Part shown: positions 18,111-28,516 of the stretch, one piece after another
How positions within the stretch are numbered: the first letter of the stretch is position 1
How the letters are laid out: the number at the start of each line of letters is the position of its first letter
Assembly: GCA_023659935.1 (NCBI GenBank)
Contig: JAGXOK010000006.1
Location: forward strand, 1 to 35,834
Reading direction: 5' to 3'
Source: Candidatus Aenigmarchaeota archaeon LH_S6
GTDB taxonomy: Archaea > Aenigmatarchaeota > Aenigmatarchaeia > QMZS01
Length of the DNA stretch: 35,834 nucleotides
The notes under the pieces: model-generated
Databases searched by the model: none
Seen by the model: the letters and a program-made list of their open reading frames with translations, nothing else
What the model was told of the DNA's origin: nothing
Translations under genes and position numbers: made by a program

Positions 18111-18917
18111 ATGCTAAACTTTGAAAAAGTTGGGAAGGATAACAAATTTTATATCATTTTTACAGATTTGGATGGCACCTTGCTTGATAAAAATTATTCT
18201 TATAAAAAAGATTTACCTGTTTTAAAAATTTTGAGAAAGAAAAAAGTGCCAATAATTTTTTGCTCTGCAAAAACTAAAGCAGAACAGGAGGTTATCAGAA
18301 AAAATATGAAGATAAACCATCCATTTATTGTTGAAAATGGCTCAGCAATTTACTTTCCTAAAGGATATTTTAGTAAAAAAGTTGGTGAAATAAAAGGCAG
18401 GTATGAAATAATTGTTTTGGGTACTAAATCTGAAGAACTAAGAAAAGAAATTAAAAAACTCAAAAAGAAATACAAAATAAAAGGTTATCAAGATATGAGT
18501 GATAAAGAAGTTGCAGAGGTAACTGGTCTTGATTTAAAAAATGCAAAGTTAGCAAAGAAAAGAGAATTTGGGGAAACAATAATTGATGCAGATAAAAAAG
18601 CATTAGAAGAATTAAAAAAGAAATTTAATGTTGTGAAAGGTGGAAGATTCATACAAGTCTTTGGTTATAGGGCAGATAAGGGAAAAGCTGTTAAAATATT
18701 ATCTAACCTATATAAAGAATTTGAAAAGATAACAACAATAGGAATAGGAAACTCTCAAAATGATGAACCAATGCTCAAAGTTGTTGACATACCTGCAATA
18801 GTGAAAAATCCTGATGGAAACTGGGCTGATTTAAAAATTGATGGGATTTATAAAAGTAGGGAAGTTGGTCCTGAAGGATGGGTTAAGGTTGTGAAAAAAT
18901 TTGTTTTGGATAAATGA
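18111..18917 (+). CDS. HAD-family mannosyl-3-phosphoglycerate phosphatase-like
   Basis: IIFTDLDGTLLDKNYSY...PFIVENGSAIYFP...IGIGNSQNDEPML. Confidence 0.85.
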   Translation: MLNFEKVGKDNKFYIIFTDLDGTLLDKNYSYKKDLPVLKILRKKKVPIIFCSAKTKAEQEVIRKNMKINHPFIVENGSAIYFPKGYFSKKVGEIKGRYEIIVLGTKSEELRKEIKKLKKKYKIKGYQDMSDKEVAEVTGLDLKNAKLAKKREFGETIIDADKKALEELKKKFNVVKGGRFIQVFGYRADKGKAVKILSNLYKEFEKITTIGIGNSQNDEPMLKVVDIPAIVKNPDGNWADLKIDGIYKSREVGPEGWVKVVKKFVLDK

Positions 18918-18960
18918 GTTTGATGAGATTTTAAATTATAATAGTTATAATTAATAAATT

Positions 18961-21540
18961 ATGTCTAAACAAAAACTTAGTATAACTAAAAACAATGAAA
19001 ACTTAAAGATTTATTTAGTTCCCCATACACACTATGATGCAATATGGGTTTTCACAAAGGAAGATTATTTTTATATAAATATAGATTTGATTCTGAAAAA
19101 GGTTGTTGACCTGCTTGAGAAAAAGATAGACTACAAATTTCTTATAGAACAAACTTATCTTCTGGAAAAACTTGAAGAGAGATATCCTGAATTTTTCAAA
19201 AAAATTACAAAATATGTAAAAGAAAAAAGAATTGAAATTGCAGATGGGGAATACTTAATGGCTGATACAATGCTTCCACAGGGAGAAACATTGATCAGGG
19301 AAATAATGTTTGGCAAGCAATTTGTAAAAAAGAAGTTTGGTGTTGATGTTCCTGTAATGTGGCAGGCAGATAGTTTTGGTTTGAATGCACAACTTCCGCA
19401 GATATATAGAAAGAGTGGTTACAAATACCTTGCATTCAGGCGGGGATGCCCAGAGAAAAAACCTTCTGAATTTATATGGAAGGGTTTAGATGGAACAAGG
19501 ATCATATCTCATTTTATGCCCTTAGGTTACAGAGCGGGTCTAAATTTAAGTAAATTAGGAGAAAATTATATAAAAATGAAGAATGTATCTGCAACAGATA
19601 GAATACTCATGCCCTGTGGTAGTGGTGTTACAATGCCGCAGGAAGAAACAGTAGAAGTGGTTAAGAACTGGAACAAAAAGAATAAAACCAAGATAAAAAT
19701 TGCAACCCCCTCGGAATTTTTTAAGAGGGTTGAAAAATATGAAAAAAAACTAAAAATCAGAAAAGGTGAAATGTATTCTGGAAAATATTCTAAAATATTT
19801 CCTGATGTTGCATCAAGCAGGATATGGCTTAAAAAAAATTTAAGAAAATATGAAACTAAACTACTAGGTCTTGAGAAGTTTTGTACAATTAATTCTTTTA
19901 TAGATAGCTACTATCCAGAAGAATTAAGAGAATGCTGGAAAAAGGTATTATTTTTGGGTTTTCATGATGTCGTTCCTGGTACAGGAATGGATGAAGGATA
20001 TGAAGAAGCAAAGCAACATATAGGTTTCCTAAATACCAAAATTAAATATCTAATTCCATCTGTTTTGAAATCTATTGTTGAAAATGATTCAAATAATGAA
20101 ACTTTTGGAGATCTTGCAGTATTTAATCCTTTATCTTGGGAGGTAAGTAATTGGGTGGAAGTTAACTTGAAATTTAACAAAGGGCAGGTATTTAAAATAG
20201 AAGGAGTTAAGAATAGGGATGAAGTAAGAGAAGTTGAAGTTATAAGATTTGCAAGGTATGAGGATGAATCCTTAAAAAGAGTAAAAATAGGTTTTGTCGC
20301 AAATGTTCCTCCAACAGGATACAAAGTTTACAAAATTATAGAATCAATAACAAAAGTTGAAAAAAATTCATTTATAAAAATAATAGGAAACACGATTGAA
20401 AACAAATTTTTTAAACTCAGGTTTTCTTCAGATACAGGACTTATAGAAGTATTTAAAAATAACAAGAGGATATGTAAAGGAAATGAGTTAGTAGTTGAAG
20501 AAGAAAGTGGAGACCTCTATTATCATAGAGAAAGACTTGGAATTCCTTTAAAGACAGAGAGGGGAGAAGGAGTCAAATATGGTTCTTTTAAGGTAAATAA
20601 CTTCTGGATTGATAAATCTCCATTAAGGAGAGTTATAAATATAGAAAGCGATTACTATTCTTTAAGATGGCCTTATAGATTAACAGACAAAACAAACACA
20701 AAAATCTGGAGACAAAAGTTTATAAAATTTAAAAAGAAAATAATCATTTACAAAGATATTCCAAGAATAGACTTTATAACCTATGTTGAAAATAATCATC
20801 CAATGATAAGATTAAGGGTAAAATTTGATACAAACATTAAAAAAACAGAATATACATGTGAAACACAATTTGGGGCAATAAAAAGAAAAACTAATCTCTA
20901 TTATCTAAAGCCAAAAGGATGGGTAGAAGAACCTTCTGGAATATTCCCTTCTCTAAGATGGATCGATTATAGTGATAAAGAAGAGGGACTGACGCTTATA
21001 AATAGTGGGAACCCTGAAAATGAAGTAAGAGATAAAACAATATATTTGACTTTAATGCGGTCAGTTGAAATGCTTTCTTCTGATGGGGAATCTGGACCAG
21101 TAATCCCTGTCTCTTATGCAAGGGAAATCAAGAAATATAATTTTACATATTCTATATATCCTCATAAGAAAAACTGGAAAAAGGCAAACTCTTACAAACA
21201 GGGATATGAATTCAATTATAGCCTAATTGCCTTGCAGTTACAGAGAAAAAAGAAATACAAGAGGGAAAACTCATTTTTGAAAGTCTCTCCAGATAATGTT
21301 ATTGTAACTGCACTAAAAAAGAGTGAAGATGAAAAAGGAATAATAATCAGGTTTTATGAAGTACAGGGCAAAAAAACAGAAACTACTTTAACTTTGTTTA
21401 AAAAACCAGAAGAAGTGCAAGTAGTAAACTTAATAGAAGAAAAAGATAAAGAATTTGATAAAAAAATTGAAATTAAGGAAAACGAAATTAAGTTAAATAC
21501 TGCTCCTTTCGAGATTGTGAGTTTAAAAGTGAAATTATAA
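18961..21540 (+). CDS. GH38 family alpha-mannosidase
   Basis: VPHTHYDAIWVFTKEDYF...EIADGEYLMADTMLPQGETLIREIMFG...MWQADSFGLNAQLPQI. Confidence 0.92.
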   Translation: MSKQKLSITKNNENLKIYLVPHTHYDAIWVFTKEDYFYINIDLILKKVVDLLEKKIDYKFLIEQTYLLEKLEERYPEFFKKITKYVKEKRIEIADGEYLMADTMLPQGETLIREIMFGKQFVKKKFGVDVPVMWQADSFGLNAQLPQIYRKSGYKYLAFRRGCPEKKPSEFIWKGLDGTRIISHFMPLGYRAGLNLSKLGENYIKMKNVSATDRILMPCGSGVTMPQEETVEVVKNWNKKNKTKIKIATPSEFFKRVEKYEKKLKIRKGEMYSGKYSKIFPDVASSRIWLKKNLRKYETKLLGLEKFCTINSFIDSYYPEELRECWKKVLFLGFHDVVPGTGMDEGYEEAKQHIGFLNTKIKYLIPSVLKSIVENDSNNETFGDLAVFNPLSWEVSNWVEVNLKFNKGQVFKIEGVKNRDEVREVEVIRFARYEDESLKRVKIGFVANVPPTGYKVYKIIESITKVEKNSFIKIIGNTIENKFFKLRFSSDTGLIEVFKNNKRICKGNELVVEEESGDLYYHRERLGIPLKTERGEGVKYGSFKVNNFWIDKSPLRRVINIESDYYSLRWPYRLTDKTNTKIWRQKFIKFKKKIIIYKDIPRIDFITYVENNHPMIRLRVKFDTNIKKTEYTCETQFGAIKRKTNLYYLKPKGWVEEPSGIFPSLRWIDYSDKEEGLTLINSGNPENEVRDKTIYLTLMRSVEMLSSDGESGPVIPVSYAREIKKYNFTYSIYPHKKNWKKANSYKQGYEFNYSLIALQLQRKKKYKRENSFLKVSPDNVIVTALKKSEDEKGIIIRFYEVQGKKTETTLTLFKKPEEVQVVNLIEEKDKEFDKKIEIKENEIKLNTAPFEIVSLKVKL

Positions 21541-21589
21541 TCGGTTTATTTTTAATTAACAGATAAAAACTTAAAATTAAATATTGTAT

Positions 21590-21761
21590 GGGCTCGTGGT
21601 CTAGACAGGATTTTTATAATCTTGGGATAGTTGGTTAGGACGTCGCGTTGACATCGCGGAGATCAGGAGTAAAGTTTTTAAAAAACTTTCCTGAATTCAA
21701 ATCTGGCAAATCAAAGATTTGTAACTTTCCGATTTGCCAATTGGAAATCTCCTCGAGCCCA
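21590..21761 (+). tRNA. tRNA-Val(GAC) with three candidate introns (D-loop about 26 nt, T-loop 5' about 26 nt, T-loop 3' about 46 nt)
   Basis: Exons GGGCTCG TG GTCT AG | TTGGTTA GGAC G TCGCG TTGACAT CGCGG AGATC AGGAG | TTCAAAT | CTCCT CGAGCCC A. Confidence 0.85.
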
Positions 21762-21832
21762 TTTTGAAATATTTAAAATTCTACAAAGAAGTTTTTTATA
21801 GAAAATAGACAATTTCAATAAAAAATAAAAAA

Positions 21833-22078
21833 CTAAAGTTTCTTTACTAGTTTATCACAATCTTTAACTATTGAATCACAAGCGTTTTCTATTGCTTTTT
21901 TCAAGTTTTTTCCTTCAACAAGCAGTTGCATTTTTTCCAAAAAAGGGTGTTTGCTCCCATAAGCAGTCTTTTCTATTCCTTTCTCATTCCAGAGTCTATC
22001 AACCAACAAATTTAGTAAAGTTGAAGTCTCCTCTGTTTCCATAACTATTTTATCGTTTTTACTCTCAACAATTTTCAT
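21833..22078 (-). CDS. rpoL: DNA-directed RNA polymerase subunit L (Rpb11-like)
   Basis: MKIVESKNDKIVMETEETSTLLNLLVDRLWNEKGIEKTAYGSKHPFLEKMQLLVEG. Confidence 0.8.
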   Translation of the reverse strand: MKIVESKNDKIVMETEETSTLLNLLVDRLWNEKGIEKTAYGSKHPFLEKMQLLVEGKNLKKAIENACDSIVKDCDKLVKKL

Positions 22079-22104
22079 ATAATAATTTAAAATTAAATAA
22101 TAAA

Positions 22105-22347
22105 ATGGGAACAATTGCAGCTCTTGTAAAAAAAGCAGCAAATCTGGAAAAACTCGCAAAAAAAGAAAAACAAGAAGAAATTGTCGGAGACATATCCCTA
22201 GAAAAAATAAAGGAAATTGCCAAAAACAGTGAAATTCCAGGGAATTCTGCTAATGCAAAAATCAGGCAAATAATAGGCTCCTGTATCTCATATAAAATTA
22301 CAATTGACGGAAAAGACCCTAGAGAATTTAAGAATTATCAGGAGTAG
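22105..22347 (+). CDS. Ribosomal protein L11 C-terminal domain only (N-terminal domain missing)
   Basis: IAALVKKAANLEK...VGDISLEKIKEIAKNSEI...IGSCISYKITIDGKDPREF aligns with the archaeal L11 C-terminal half. Confidence 0.75.
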   Translation: MGTIAALVKKAANLEKLAKKEKQEEIVGDISLEKIKEIAKNSEIPGNSANAKIRQIIGSCISYKITIDGKDPREFKNYQE

Positions 22348-22370
22348 AATAAAGGATAAGGAAGAGTCTA

Positions 22371-23615
22371 TTATACTTCAACTCTATCTCCTATTTTTGG
22401 AGCCAAAGTTTCAATATTTAATTTTTCTTTAATTTCCTCGGCGAACTTGATTGTGTTATCTCCATGAACACAAATAACTTTTTTTGGTGAAAGTCTTTTT
22501 ATTAAGTTGAATAATTCACTTCTACCAGCGTGAGCGCTAAAATCAAATTTCTGAATTTCTAAGTTAACCTTGAATTTAGTTTCTTCATTTTCAAAGTATC
22601 TTGTTTTAAGTAATTTTTCTCCAGGAGTTCCCTGAGCCTGATAACCTGTCATCAATAAACAAGTATTTTTCCTATTCCTACTATTTTTTAAATAATATAC
22701 TATTGGACCTCCGCTAAGCATTCCCGCTGTTGTAATAACAATTCCTCCCTCTCTAATAATTTTATCTCTCTGCCTCCTTGTTCTTACAAAGTTTACCCTC
22801 TTTAAAACTTTTTTTAAAGCATCTGAGTCTCTTATGTAATTTTTATGGTACAAAATTATATCCGCTGCTTTCTGACCCATTCCATCCAAATAAATTTCTT
22901 TTTTAATTCCATATGAATAAAGCATTAGTAACAACTCCTGAGCCCTACCAACTGCAAAAGTTGGAAGTAAAATGAGTCCATTTTCATATTCTTTAATTTT
23001 CTCTATAAATCTATTTTCTTCTATTTTTCTATCTAGATGCTCCCTCTCAGAGTAAGTTGACTCTGTAATCAAACAATCTATTTTAGGATATTTTATTTCC
23101 TTATAACCTAACAGATAGGTTGGTATTGTATTAATATCCCCTGTATATAAAATTCTCTTTGAGCCAGAAAGATAAACAGAAGCAGAACCTGGAATATGAC
23201 TTGCATCAAAAAGTTTAGCCTCTAAATTACCAACTCTAAAGAGTTGGTTGTAGACACAAGGTACAAAACTCTTATTCATTTTAGTGATATCATATTTTTG
23301 GTATTCTGAAAAACCCCTGTTAAGCCCAGCAACTTTTATATAATCCTCTAATAATAGATTCATCAAATCCAAGGTCGCAGGTGTAGCATACAAATTCGGG
23401 TTCTGCATTTTATAAGTTAAAGGAACCATCCCAGAATGGTCAAGATGTGCATGGGTAACAAAAATTCCAGCTAATTTTACTGTTGGAAGTGATGGAATCC
23501 GTATCCTTGGCTGCAACTCTACTCCATAGTCCAGAACAATATTTGTATTTTTATCCTTTACTAAAAAAGCTTCTCTTCCAATTTCTCTGCATCCTCCTAA
23601 AAAATCTATAATCAC
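22371..23615 (-). CDS. Beta-CASP metallo-beta-lactamase ribonuclease (aCPSF2/RNase J-like)
   Basis: FVTHAHLDHSG...DASHIPGSASVYL...RILYTGDINT...TFAVGRAQE...FSAHAGRSEL. Confidence 0.9.
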   Translation of the reverse strand: MIIDFLGGCREIGREAFLVKDKNTNIVLDYGVELQPRIRIPSLPTVKLAGIFVTHAHLDHSGMVPLTYKMQNPNLYATPATLDLMNLLLEDYIKVAGLNRGFSEYQKYDITKMNKSFVPCVYNQLFRVGNLEAKLFDASHIPGSASVYLSGSKRILYTGDINTIPTYLLGYKEIKYPKIDCLITESTYSEREHLDRKIEENRFIEKIKEYENGLILLPTFAVGRAQELLLMLYSYGIKKEIYLDGMGQKAADIILYHKNYIRDSDALKKVLKRVNFVRTRRQRDKIIREGGIVITTAGMLSGGPIVYYLKNSRNRKNTCLLMTGYQAQGTPGEKLLKTRYFENEETKFKVNLEIQKFDFSAHAGRSELFNLIKRLSPKKVICVHGDNTIKFAEEIKEKLNIETLAPKIGDRVEV

Positions 23616-24469
23616 TTTTCTCCCTTAACAACTCTCTTTCTAGTTTTTGATTTGCCCCTCCCCCTCACAGATTTTCCTGTTTTCTTTGTTTTTCTAGATT
23701 TCTTTTCTCTGCCTGACTTGGAGACTTCTAGATAAAAAGAGCAAATCAAAAGAACAAGTAGAGGTACAATCAAAAAATAATTTAGAATAACTCCCACTAT
23801 CGGAATAAAACTCAACAAAGATGAAACATAGAACAAAATTGGTAATAAGATTAAATCCAAATAATATTTTTTTCCAAGAGTAAAACTTTGTGATACCGAA
23901 TTAAAAATAGATTTTCCCTCTATAACCCCTGGAAAAATAAAAATAAAAAAAGGTGCTATTAATAAAAAGATCATTAGATAGACTACAGAAAGAAATAAAG
24001 TGATTTTTAACGGATAAAATAAACTATAAAAAATTAATATCAGAGGAAGTGAAATTGCAACTATTATTAAGAGTACTAAGATACTTGCTAAAAAATAAGA
24101 AATCCCCCTCTCTCTAATTGTAGTAAAAAAGAGGCCTGTAGAAACTTTCTTTTTAATCCCCTTTAAACAAATCCCCCAAAATCCAGCCTCAAGGAATATT
24201 ATTATCTCAACTAATATTGTTATAATCGCTCCCAAAAATAAAAAGAAGAAACCAAGATTTTCCATATTTATAGAGTCTAAAGATTCTGGAGATTCAAAAT
24301 CTGTGGTTCCTTCACTTATTATGTAATGATTCAGTCCTTTTGTTGCACCTCCTGCTCCTACAAGCAAGAAAAGAATTATTATTATTAAAGCCATAGAAAT
24401 AATAACAGGTTTAAAGTTTGTCTTGTAAGCCTCCCAGGCCTTTTTAAAATGATTTAAAATTTTTAACAT
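23612..24469 (-). CDS. Multi-TM membrane protein with basic C-terminal tail
   Basis: Several hydrophobic segments; tail REKKSRKTKKTGKSVRGRGKSKTRKRVVKGEK; 4-bp overlap with beta-CASP gene. Confidence 0.65.
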   Translation of the reverse strand: MLKILNHFKKAWEAYKTNFKPVIISMALIIIILFLLVGAGGATKGLNHYIISEGTTDFESPESLDSINMENLGFFFLFLGAIITILVEIIIFLEAGFWGICLKGIKKKVSTGLFFTTIRERGISYFLASILVLLIIVAISLPLILIFYSLFYPLKITLFLSVVYLMIFLLIAPFFIFIFPGVIEGKSIFNSVSQSFTLGKKYYLDLILLPILFYVSSLLSFIPIVGVILNYFLIVPLLVLLICSFYLEVSKSGREKKSRKTKKTGKSVRGRGKSKTRKRVVKGEK

Positions 24470-24609
24470 AATATAATATCTAAAAAGTATATATGAGCCT
24501 TTTTTATGAAGTAATTGACAAAAGGCTCAATCCAAAAACCTAATCAATTTCTTAATTTTGGCTCAAGCCTTTTTCTAAAAGGCTTGTATATTTAAATTTT
24601 TATTAAATT

Positions 24610-25182
24610 ATGGAATTTAAACTGTTTGGAAAGTGGGTATTTAATATAGAAGTAAATGACCTGGGTCTGAAGAGTTATATTAATCTGGAACAGAGAATTC
24701 TACCAAAAACAGATGGAAGAACAAAAAATAAGCACATTATTGAAAAACTTATAACCCATCTGATGATACCTGGACACAGAGGAAAAAAACACAAACTCAC
24801 TTCTGGAAGGTGTACTGGAAAATACCAGACAATTTATAACATAGTTGAAAAATCCTTTGATATTATCGCTGAAAAAACAAAGAAAAATCCAATAGAAGTT
24901 TTTATCAGGGCAATAGAAAATTCTGCACCCTATGAATTAACGGTTTCCCAACAGGTTGGGGGAATTGTCGCAAGAAAACCTTCAATTTGCTCTCCAAAAA
25001 AGAGATTAGACCTTGCCTTGAGAAGACTTGTTCAGGGAAGTTATGCAAAAGCTTTTAATAAAAAGAAAAAAATGTATGAAGTTCTGGCAGAAGAATTTAT
25101 AAATGCGGGTAAAAATAGCACAGAAAGTAATGCTGTAGCAGAAAGACAGAGAAATGAAAAAGAGGCTGAAGGGGCAAGATAA
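24610..25182 (+). CDS. 30S ribosomal protein S7
   Basis: EKLITHLMIPGHRGKKHKLTSGRCTGKYQTIYNIVEKSFDII...NAVAERQRNEKEAEGAR. Confidence 0.93.
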   Translation: MEFKLFGKWVFNIEVNDLGLKSYINLEQRILPKTDGRTKNKHIIEKLITHLMIPGHRGKKHKLTSGRCTGKYQTIYNIVEKSFDIIAEKTKKNPIEVFIRAIENSAPYELTVSQQVGGIVARKPSICSPKKRLDLALRRLVQGSYAKAFNKKKKMYEVLAEEFINAGKNSTESNAVAERQRNEKEAEGAR

Positions 25183-25221
25183 TTCTAAGAGTTGATGCTT
25201 AAATATTTTTAATCTTAAATT

Positions 25222-25557
25222 ATGACAGAAGATGTTAAGTCTTTATATGGACTTATAGAGAAAGTTGCAGAGAAAGGTAAGATAGCTAAAGGTGTAAATG
25301 AGGTTACAAAACAGGTTGAAAAGGGAGATGCCAAACTTGTGGTAAATGCTCAGGATGTTGACCCAAAAGAAATATTGATGCATATTCCAATTTTGTGCAA
25401 AGAAAAAGGGATTAAATTATTAGAAGTTCCTTCAAGATCAGAACTTGGAAAGTCAGCAAAATTATCTGTTAATTGTTCTAGTCTTGCAATTACTGATTTT
25501 GGAGGTTTGGATAAAGAAGCAGAGCAGATAACTACAAAACTAATAAAAGAAAATTAA
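25222..25557 (+). CDS. Ribosomal protein L7Ae
   Basis: KGVNEVTKQVEKGDAKLVVNAQDVDPKEILMHIPILCKEKGIKLLEVPSRSELGKSA. Confidence 0.93.
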   Translation: MTEDVKSLYGLIEKVAEKGKIAKGVNEVTKQVEKGDAKLVVNAQDVDPKEILMHIPILCKEKGIKLLEVPSRSELGKSAKLSVNCSSLAITDFGGLDKEAEQITTKLIKEN

Positions 25558-25654
25558 TAGTTGTTTATATTTATGAAATTATTCTACCTAAAGCCTGTTT
25601 TGGAATCTTTTAAGCACCACAAGCAATTAGATATAACAAGTTTCTATCTAATTT

Positions 25655-26467
25655 ATGAACCCTTATCTAAAGTTAATTAGGCCAAGCGTTTGCTTATTAT
25701 CTATTTTTGGATTAATTGTTGGTTTACTTTTGGTAGGTATTCCTTTTGAGTTATGGATTTTGCCGGTTTTAGGGATTTTTTTGTTTTCTGCTTCTGGTAA
25801 TACAATAAATGACTTCTTTGATTTTGAGATAGATAAAATAAACAAACCTGAAAGACCTCTTCCATCAGGGAAAATATCTAAAAAAATAACAATTGGTTTT
25901 TATTTAAGTCTTGCTTTAGTTGGTCTGGTAATATCATTTTTTGTCTCTCTGAATTTTTTTATTCTAGCTTTACTTAATTCAATTTTGATTTTTATGTATT
26001 CGAGAAAATTCAAAAAAACCTTACTTGGAAATCCTGTAGATAGCTGGCTCGCCTGCTCTGTTTTTTTGGCACCAGTTTTGATTTCTGGTGGTCTTACCGA
26101 ACTTCTAACATCAACTACAACAATTCTTGCAATAATCGCTTTTTTTGGAAATTATGGGAGAGAAATTCTCAAGGATGTTGAAGATATAAAAGGGGATAAA
26201 ATTATTAGAGCAAGAACTTTGCCAATTGTTTTTGGTGAATTTAAAGCAACAATCTTGGGGAAAATTTTGATGATTGTTGGCTCGGTTTTTTTGTTTCTCC
26301 CTTTCTTTTTTAAAGGGTTTGGATTAATTTATTTGGTTCTTGCTATTTTGTGTTTTTTTATTTGTCTAAGTATATTAACTGTTAGGGATGTAAAAGTTGC
26401 CCAAAAATTAATTAAAGTTGTTATGTTCCTAGTTATTTTTTCTTTTTTAACTTCTTTATTTTTTTAA
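25655..26467 (+). CDS. UbiA-family prenyltransferase (archaeal DGGGP synthase-like)
   Basis: NTINDFFDFEIDKINKPERPLPSGKIS...NYGREILKDVEDIKGDK; multi-TM. Confidence 0.9.
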   Translation: MNPYLKLIRPSVCLLSIFGLIVGLLLVGIPFELWILPVLGIFLFSASGNTINDFFDFEIDKINKPERPLPSGKISKKITIGFYLSLALVGLVISFFVSLNFFILALLNSILIFMYSRKFKKTLLGNPVDSWLACSVFLAPVLISGGLTELLTSTTTILAIIAFFGNYGREILKDVEDIKGDKIIRARTLPIVFGEFKATILGKILMIVGSVFLFLPFFFKGFGLIYLVLAILCFFICLSILTVRDVKVAQKLIKVVMFLVIFSFLTSLFF

Positions 26468-26479
26468 AATAAAAATTGT

Positions 26480-28513
26480 ATGGTTCATTTAGTCCTTGCA
26501 GAGAAACCTACAGCGGCGAAAAAAATTGCGGAGTCTATTTTAGAAAAATATACTACAAAGAAAAAATATTCTACTAATTATTATGAATCCCCCTCTGGAA
26601 TTATTGTTACATCAGCGGCAGGTCACCTTTTCACTTTAAAAGATAAAATAAGAAAAAAGTACCCAAATTTTGATTTGGAGTGGCAACCAAGTTTCAAGAA
26701 AAATAAATTCACAAAAAATTTCTATCAACTCCTATCTTATTTAGGAAAGTTTTCTGAGGAAGTAACAATTGCGACAGATTTAGATGTTGAAGGAGAAGTT
26801 ATTGGATACAATATCTACCGTTTCCTCTGCAAAAAAGCAAAAGTCTCGAGAATGGAATTTTCCACCTTAACAAAAGATGAACTTCAAAAAGCGTTTCTGA
26901 AGAGAAAAAAAGGTTATAATCGTGGGCTTGCTGAATCTGGTTTAACCAGACATTATCTAGATTATTTCTACGGAGTTAATATTACCAAAGCATTAACAGC
27001 TTCCATAAAAACTGCTTCAAATAGATATTACTTGCTTTCTTCTGGCAGAGTCCAGGGGCCAACCTTAGCAATTCTTGCAAATAGAGAAAAAGAGATAGAA
27101 GAGTTTGTTCCTATTCCCTTTTGGCAATTAAATTTTCTAACTTCAAAATCAGAAGAAAAAGAATTTCCAGAACCTCTAACTTTTAATTATAGCATAAGTA
27201 AAATCTGGGAAAAAGAAAATGCTGAAAAAATATTTGGAGAGTGTAAAGACAAAAATGCTGTTGTTTCTGAAATAAAAACAAAAAAAATGCACCTTAATCC
27301 TCCTGTACCTTTCAACTTAACCAACCTACAATTAGAAGCCTATAAAGTTTTTGGTTTTAGTCCATCAAGAACACAGGCAATAGCACAGAGATTATACCTA
27401 CAAGGTTTGATTTCTTATCCAAGAACAAGTTCCCAAAAATTACCTTCCTCAATACACTATAAAAAAATTATTAAAAAATTAAGTAAAATTTTTGAGGTTG
27501 GAAAAAAATTGTTAAAAAAAGAATTAAAACCAATGGAAGGAAAAAAGAGTGACCCCGCACACCCTTCAATACATCCAACAGGAGAACTTCCAAAAAAACT
27601 CAAAGGTGAAGAAGAAAAAATTTATTCTCTAATCGTTCACAGATTCTTTTCTGTTTTCGGAGAGCCTGCAGAAAGGTTATCTGTAAAAATTTTTGCAAAT
27701 ATAGAAAAATATAATTTTTATTGTTCTGGTTCAAAAACAGTAAAAAAGAATTGGCTTGAATTTTATCCTTTTGCAAAAATAGAGGAAATTGAACTCCCAG
27801 ATTTAAAAGAGGAGGAAGTCTTGATTGTTGATAAATTAAATTTGTTGGAAAAAGAAACCAAGCCACCAAATAGATATACTCAGGCAAGTCTTGTAAGAGA
27901 ATTAGAGAAAAGAAATCTTGGTACAAAAAGTACAAGGGCTATGATTATTAAAACGTTGTATGATAGGAATTATTGTGAAGGACAAAAAATAAAAGTTACG
28001 AATTTAGGGGTAAGAATTGTAAAAACTTTAGATAAATATGCTCCAGAATTCTTGTCTGAAGACCTCACAGCAAAATTTGAGAAAGAGATGGAAGCGGTTG
28101 AGCAAGACAAAAAAAAGAGAGAAAAGGTTTTGGATGAAGCCAAGGAAATACTTGAAAAAACTTTTGGAAAATTTAAGGAAAAAGAGATTGGTAAATCCCT
28201 CTTAAGTTCTGTTGAAGAAACAAAAGAAAAACAAAACGTAGTAGGAGAATGTAAATGTGGTGGACAACTGAAATTTATAAAGATGTATAATGGCTCAAGA
28301 TTTGTTGGATGTTCTAACTACCCTAAATGTAAAAATGCCTTCCCTCTACCAAGAAATTGCGGAATAGAAAAAACAGGAAAAATCTGCAAGGATTGTGGCA
28401 CACCAATTTTAAAAATAATCAGGAAAGGCAGGAGACCTTTTAATATGTGCTTGGACCCAAAGTGTAAGAGTAAAGAAAACTGGAGGGAGAAAAAATCTAA
28501 AAAAGAGAAATAA
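26480..28513 (+). CDS. topA: DNA topoisomerase I (type IA) with C-terminal zinc fingers
   Basis: MVHLVLAEKPTAAKKIAESI...ATDLDVEGEVIGYNI...LISYPRTSSQKLP...CGGQLKFIKMYNGSRFVGCSNYPKC. Confidence 0.95.
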   Translation: MVHLVLAEKPTAAKKIAESILEKYTTKKKYSTNYYESPSGIIVTSAAGHLFTLKDKIRKKYPNFDLEWQPSFKKNKFTKNFYQLLSYLGKFSEEVTIATDLDVEGEVIGYNIYRFLCKKAKVSRMEFSTLTKDELQKAFLKRKKGYNRGLAESGLTRHYLDYFYGVNITKALTASIKTASNRYYLLSSGRVQGPTLAILANREKEIEEFVPIPFWQLNFLTSKSEEKEFPEPLTFNYSISKIWEKENAEKIFGECKDKNAVVSEIKTKKMHLNPPVPFNLTNLQLEAYKVFGFSPSRTQAIAQRLYLQGLISYPRTSSQKLPSSIHYKKIIKKLSKIFEVGKKLLKKELKPMEGKKSDPAHPSIHPTGELPKKLKGEEEKIYSLIVHRFFSVFGEPAERLSVKIFANIEKYNFYCSGSKTVKKNWLEFYPFAKIEEIELPDLKEEEVLIVDKLNLLEKETKPPNRYTQASLVRELEKRNLGTKSTRAMIIKTLYDRNYCEGQKIKVTNLGVRIVKTLDKYAPEFLSEDLTAKFEKEMEAVEQDKKKREKVLDEAKEILEKTFGKFKEKEIGKSLLSSVEETKEKQNVVGECKCGGQLKFIKMYNGSRFVGCSNYPKCKNAFPLPRNCGIEKTGKICKDCGTPILKIIRKGRRPFNMCLDPKCKSKENWREKKSKKEK

Positions 28514-28516
28514 TAA

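Noticed and set aside
18930-18955. Palindrome-like attataatagttataatt
   Set aside because: AT-rich chance dyad lacking the ACA/TGT core of the 17-bp motif
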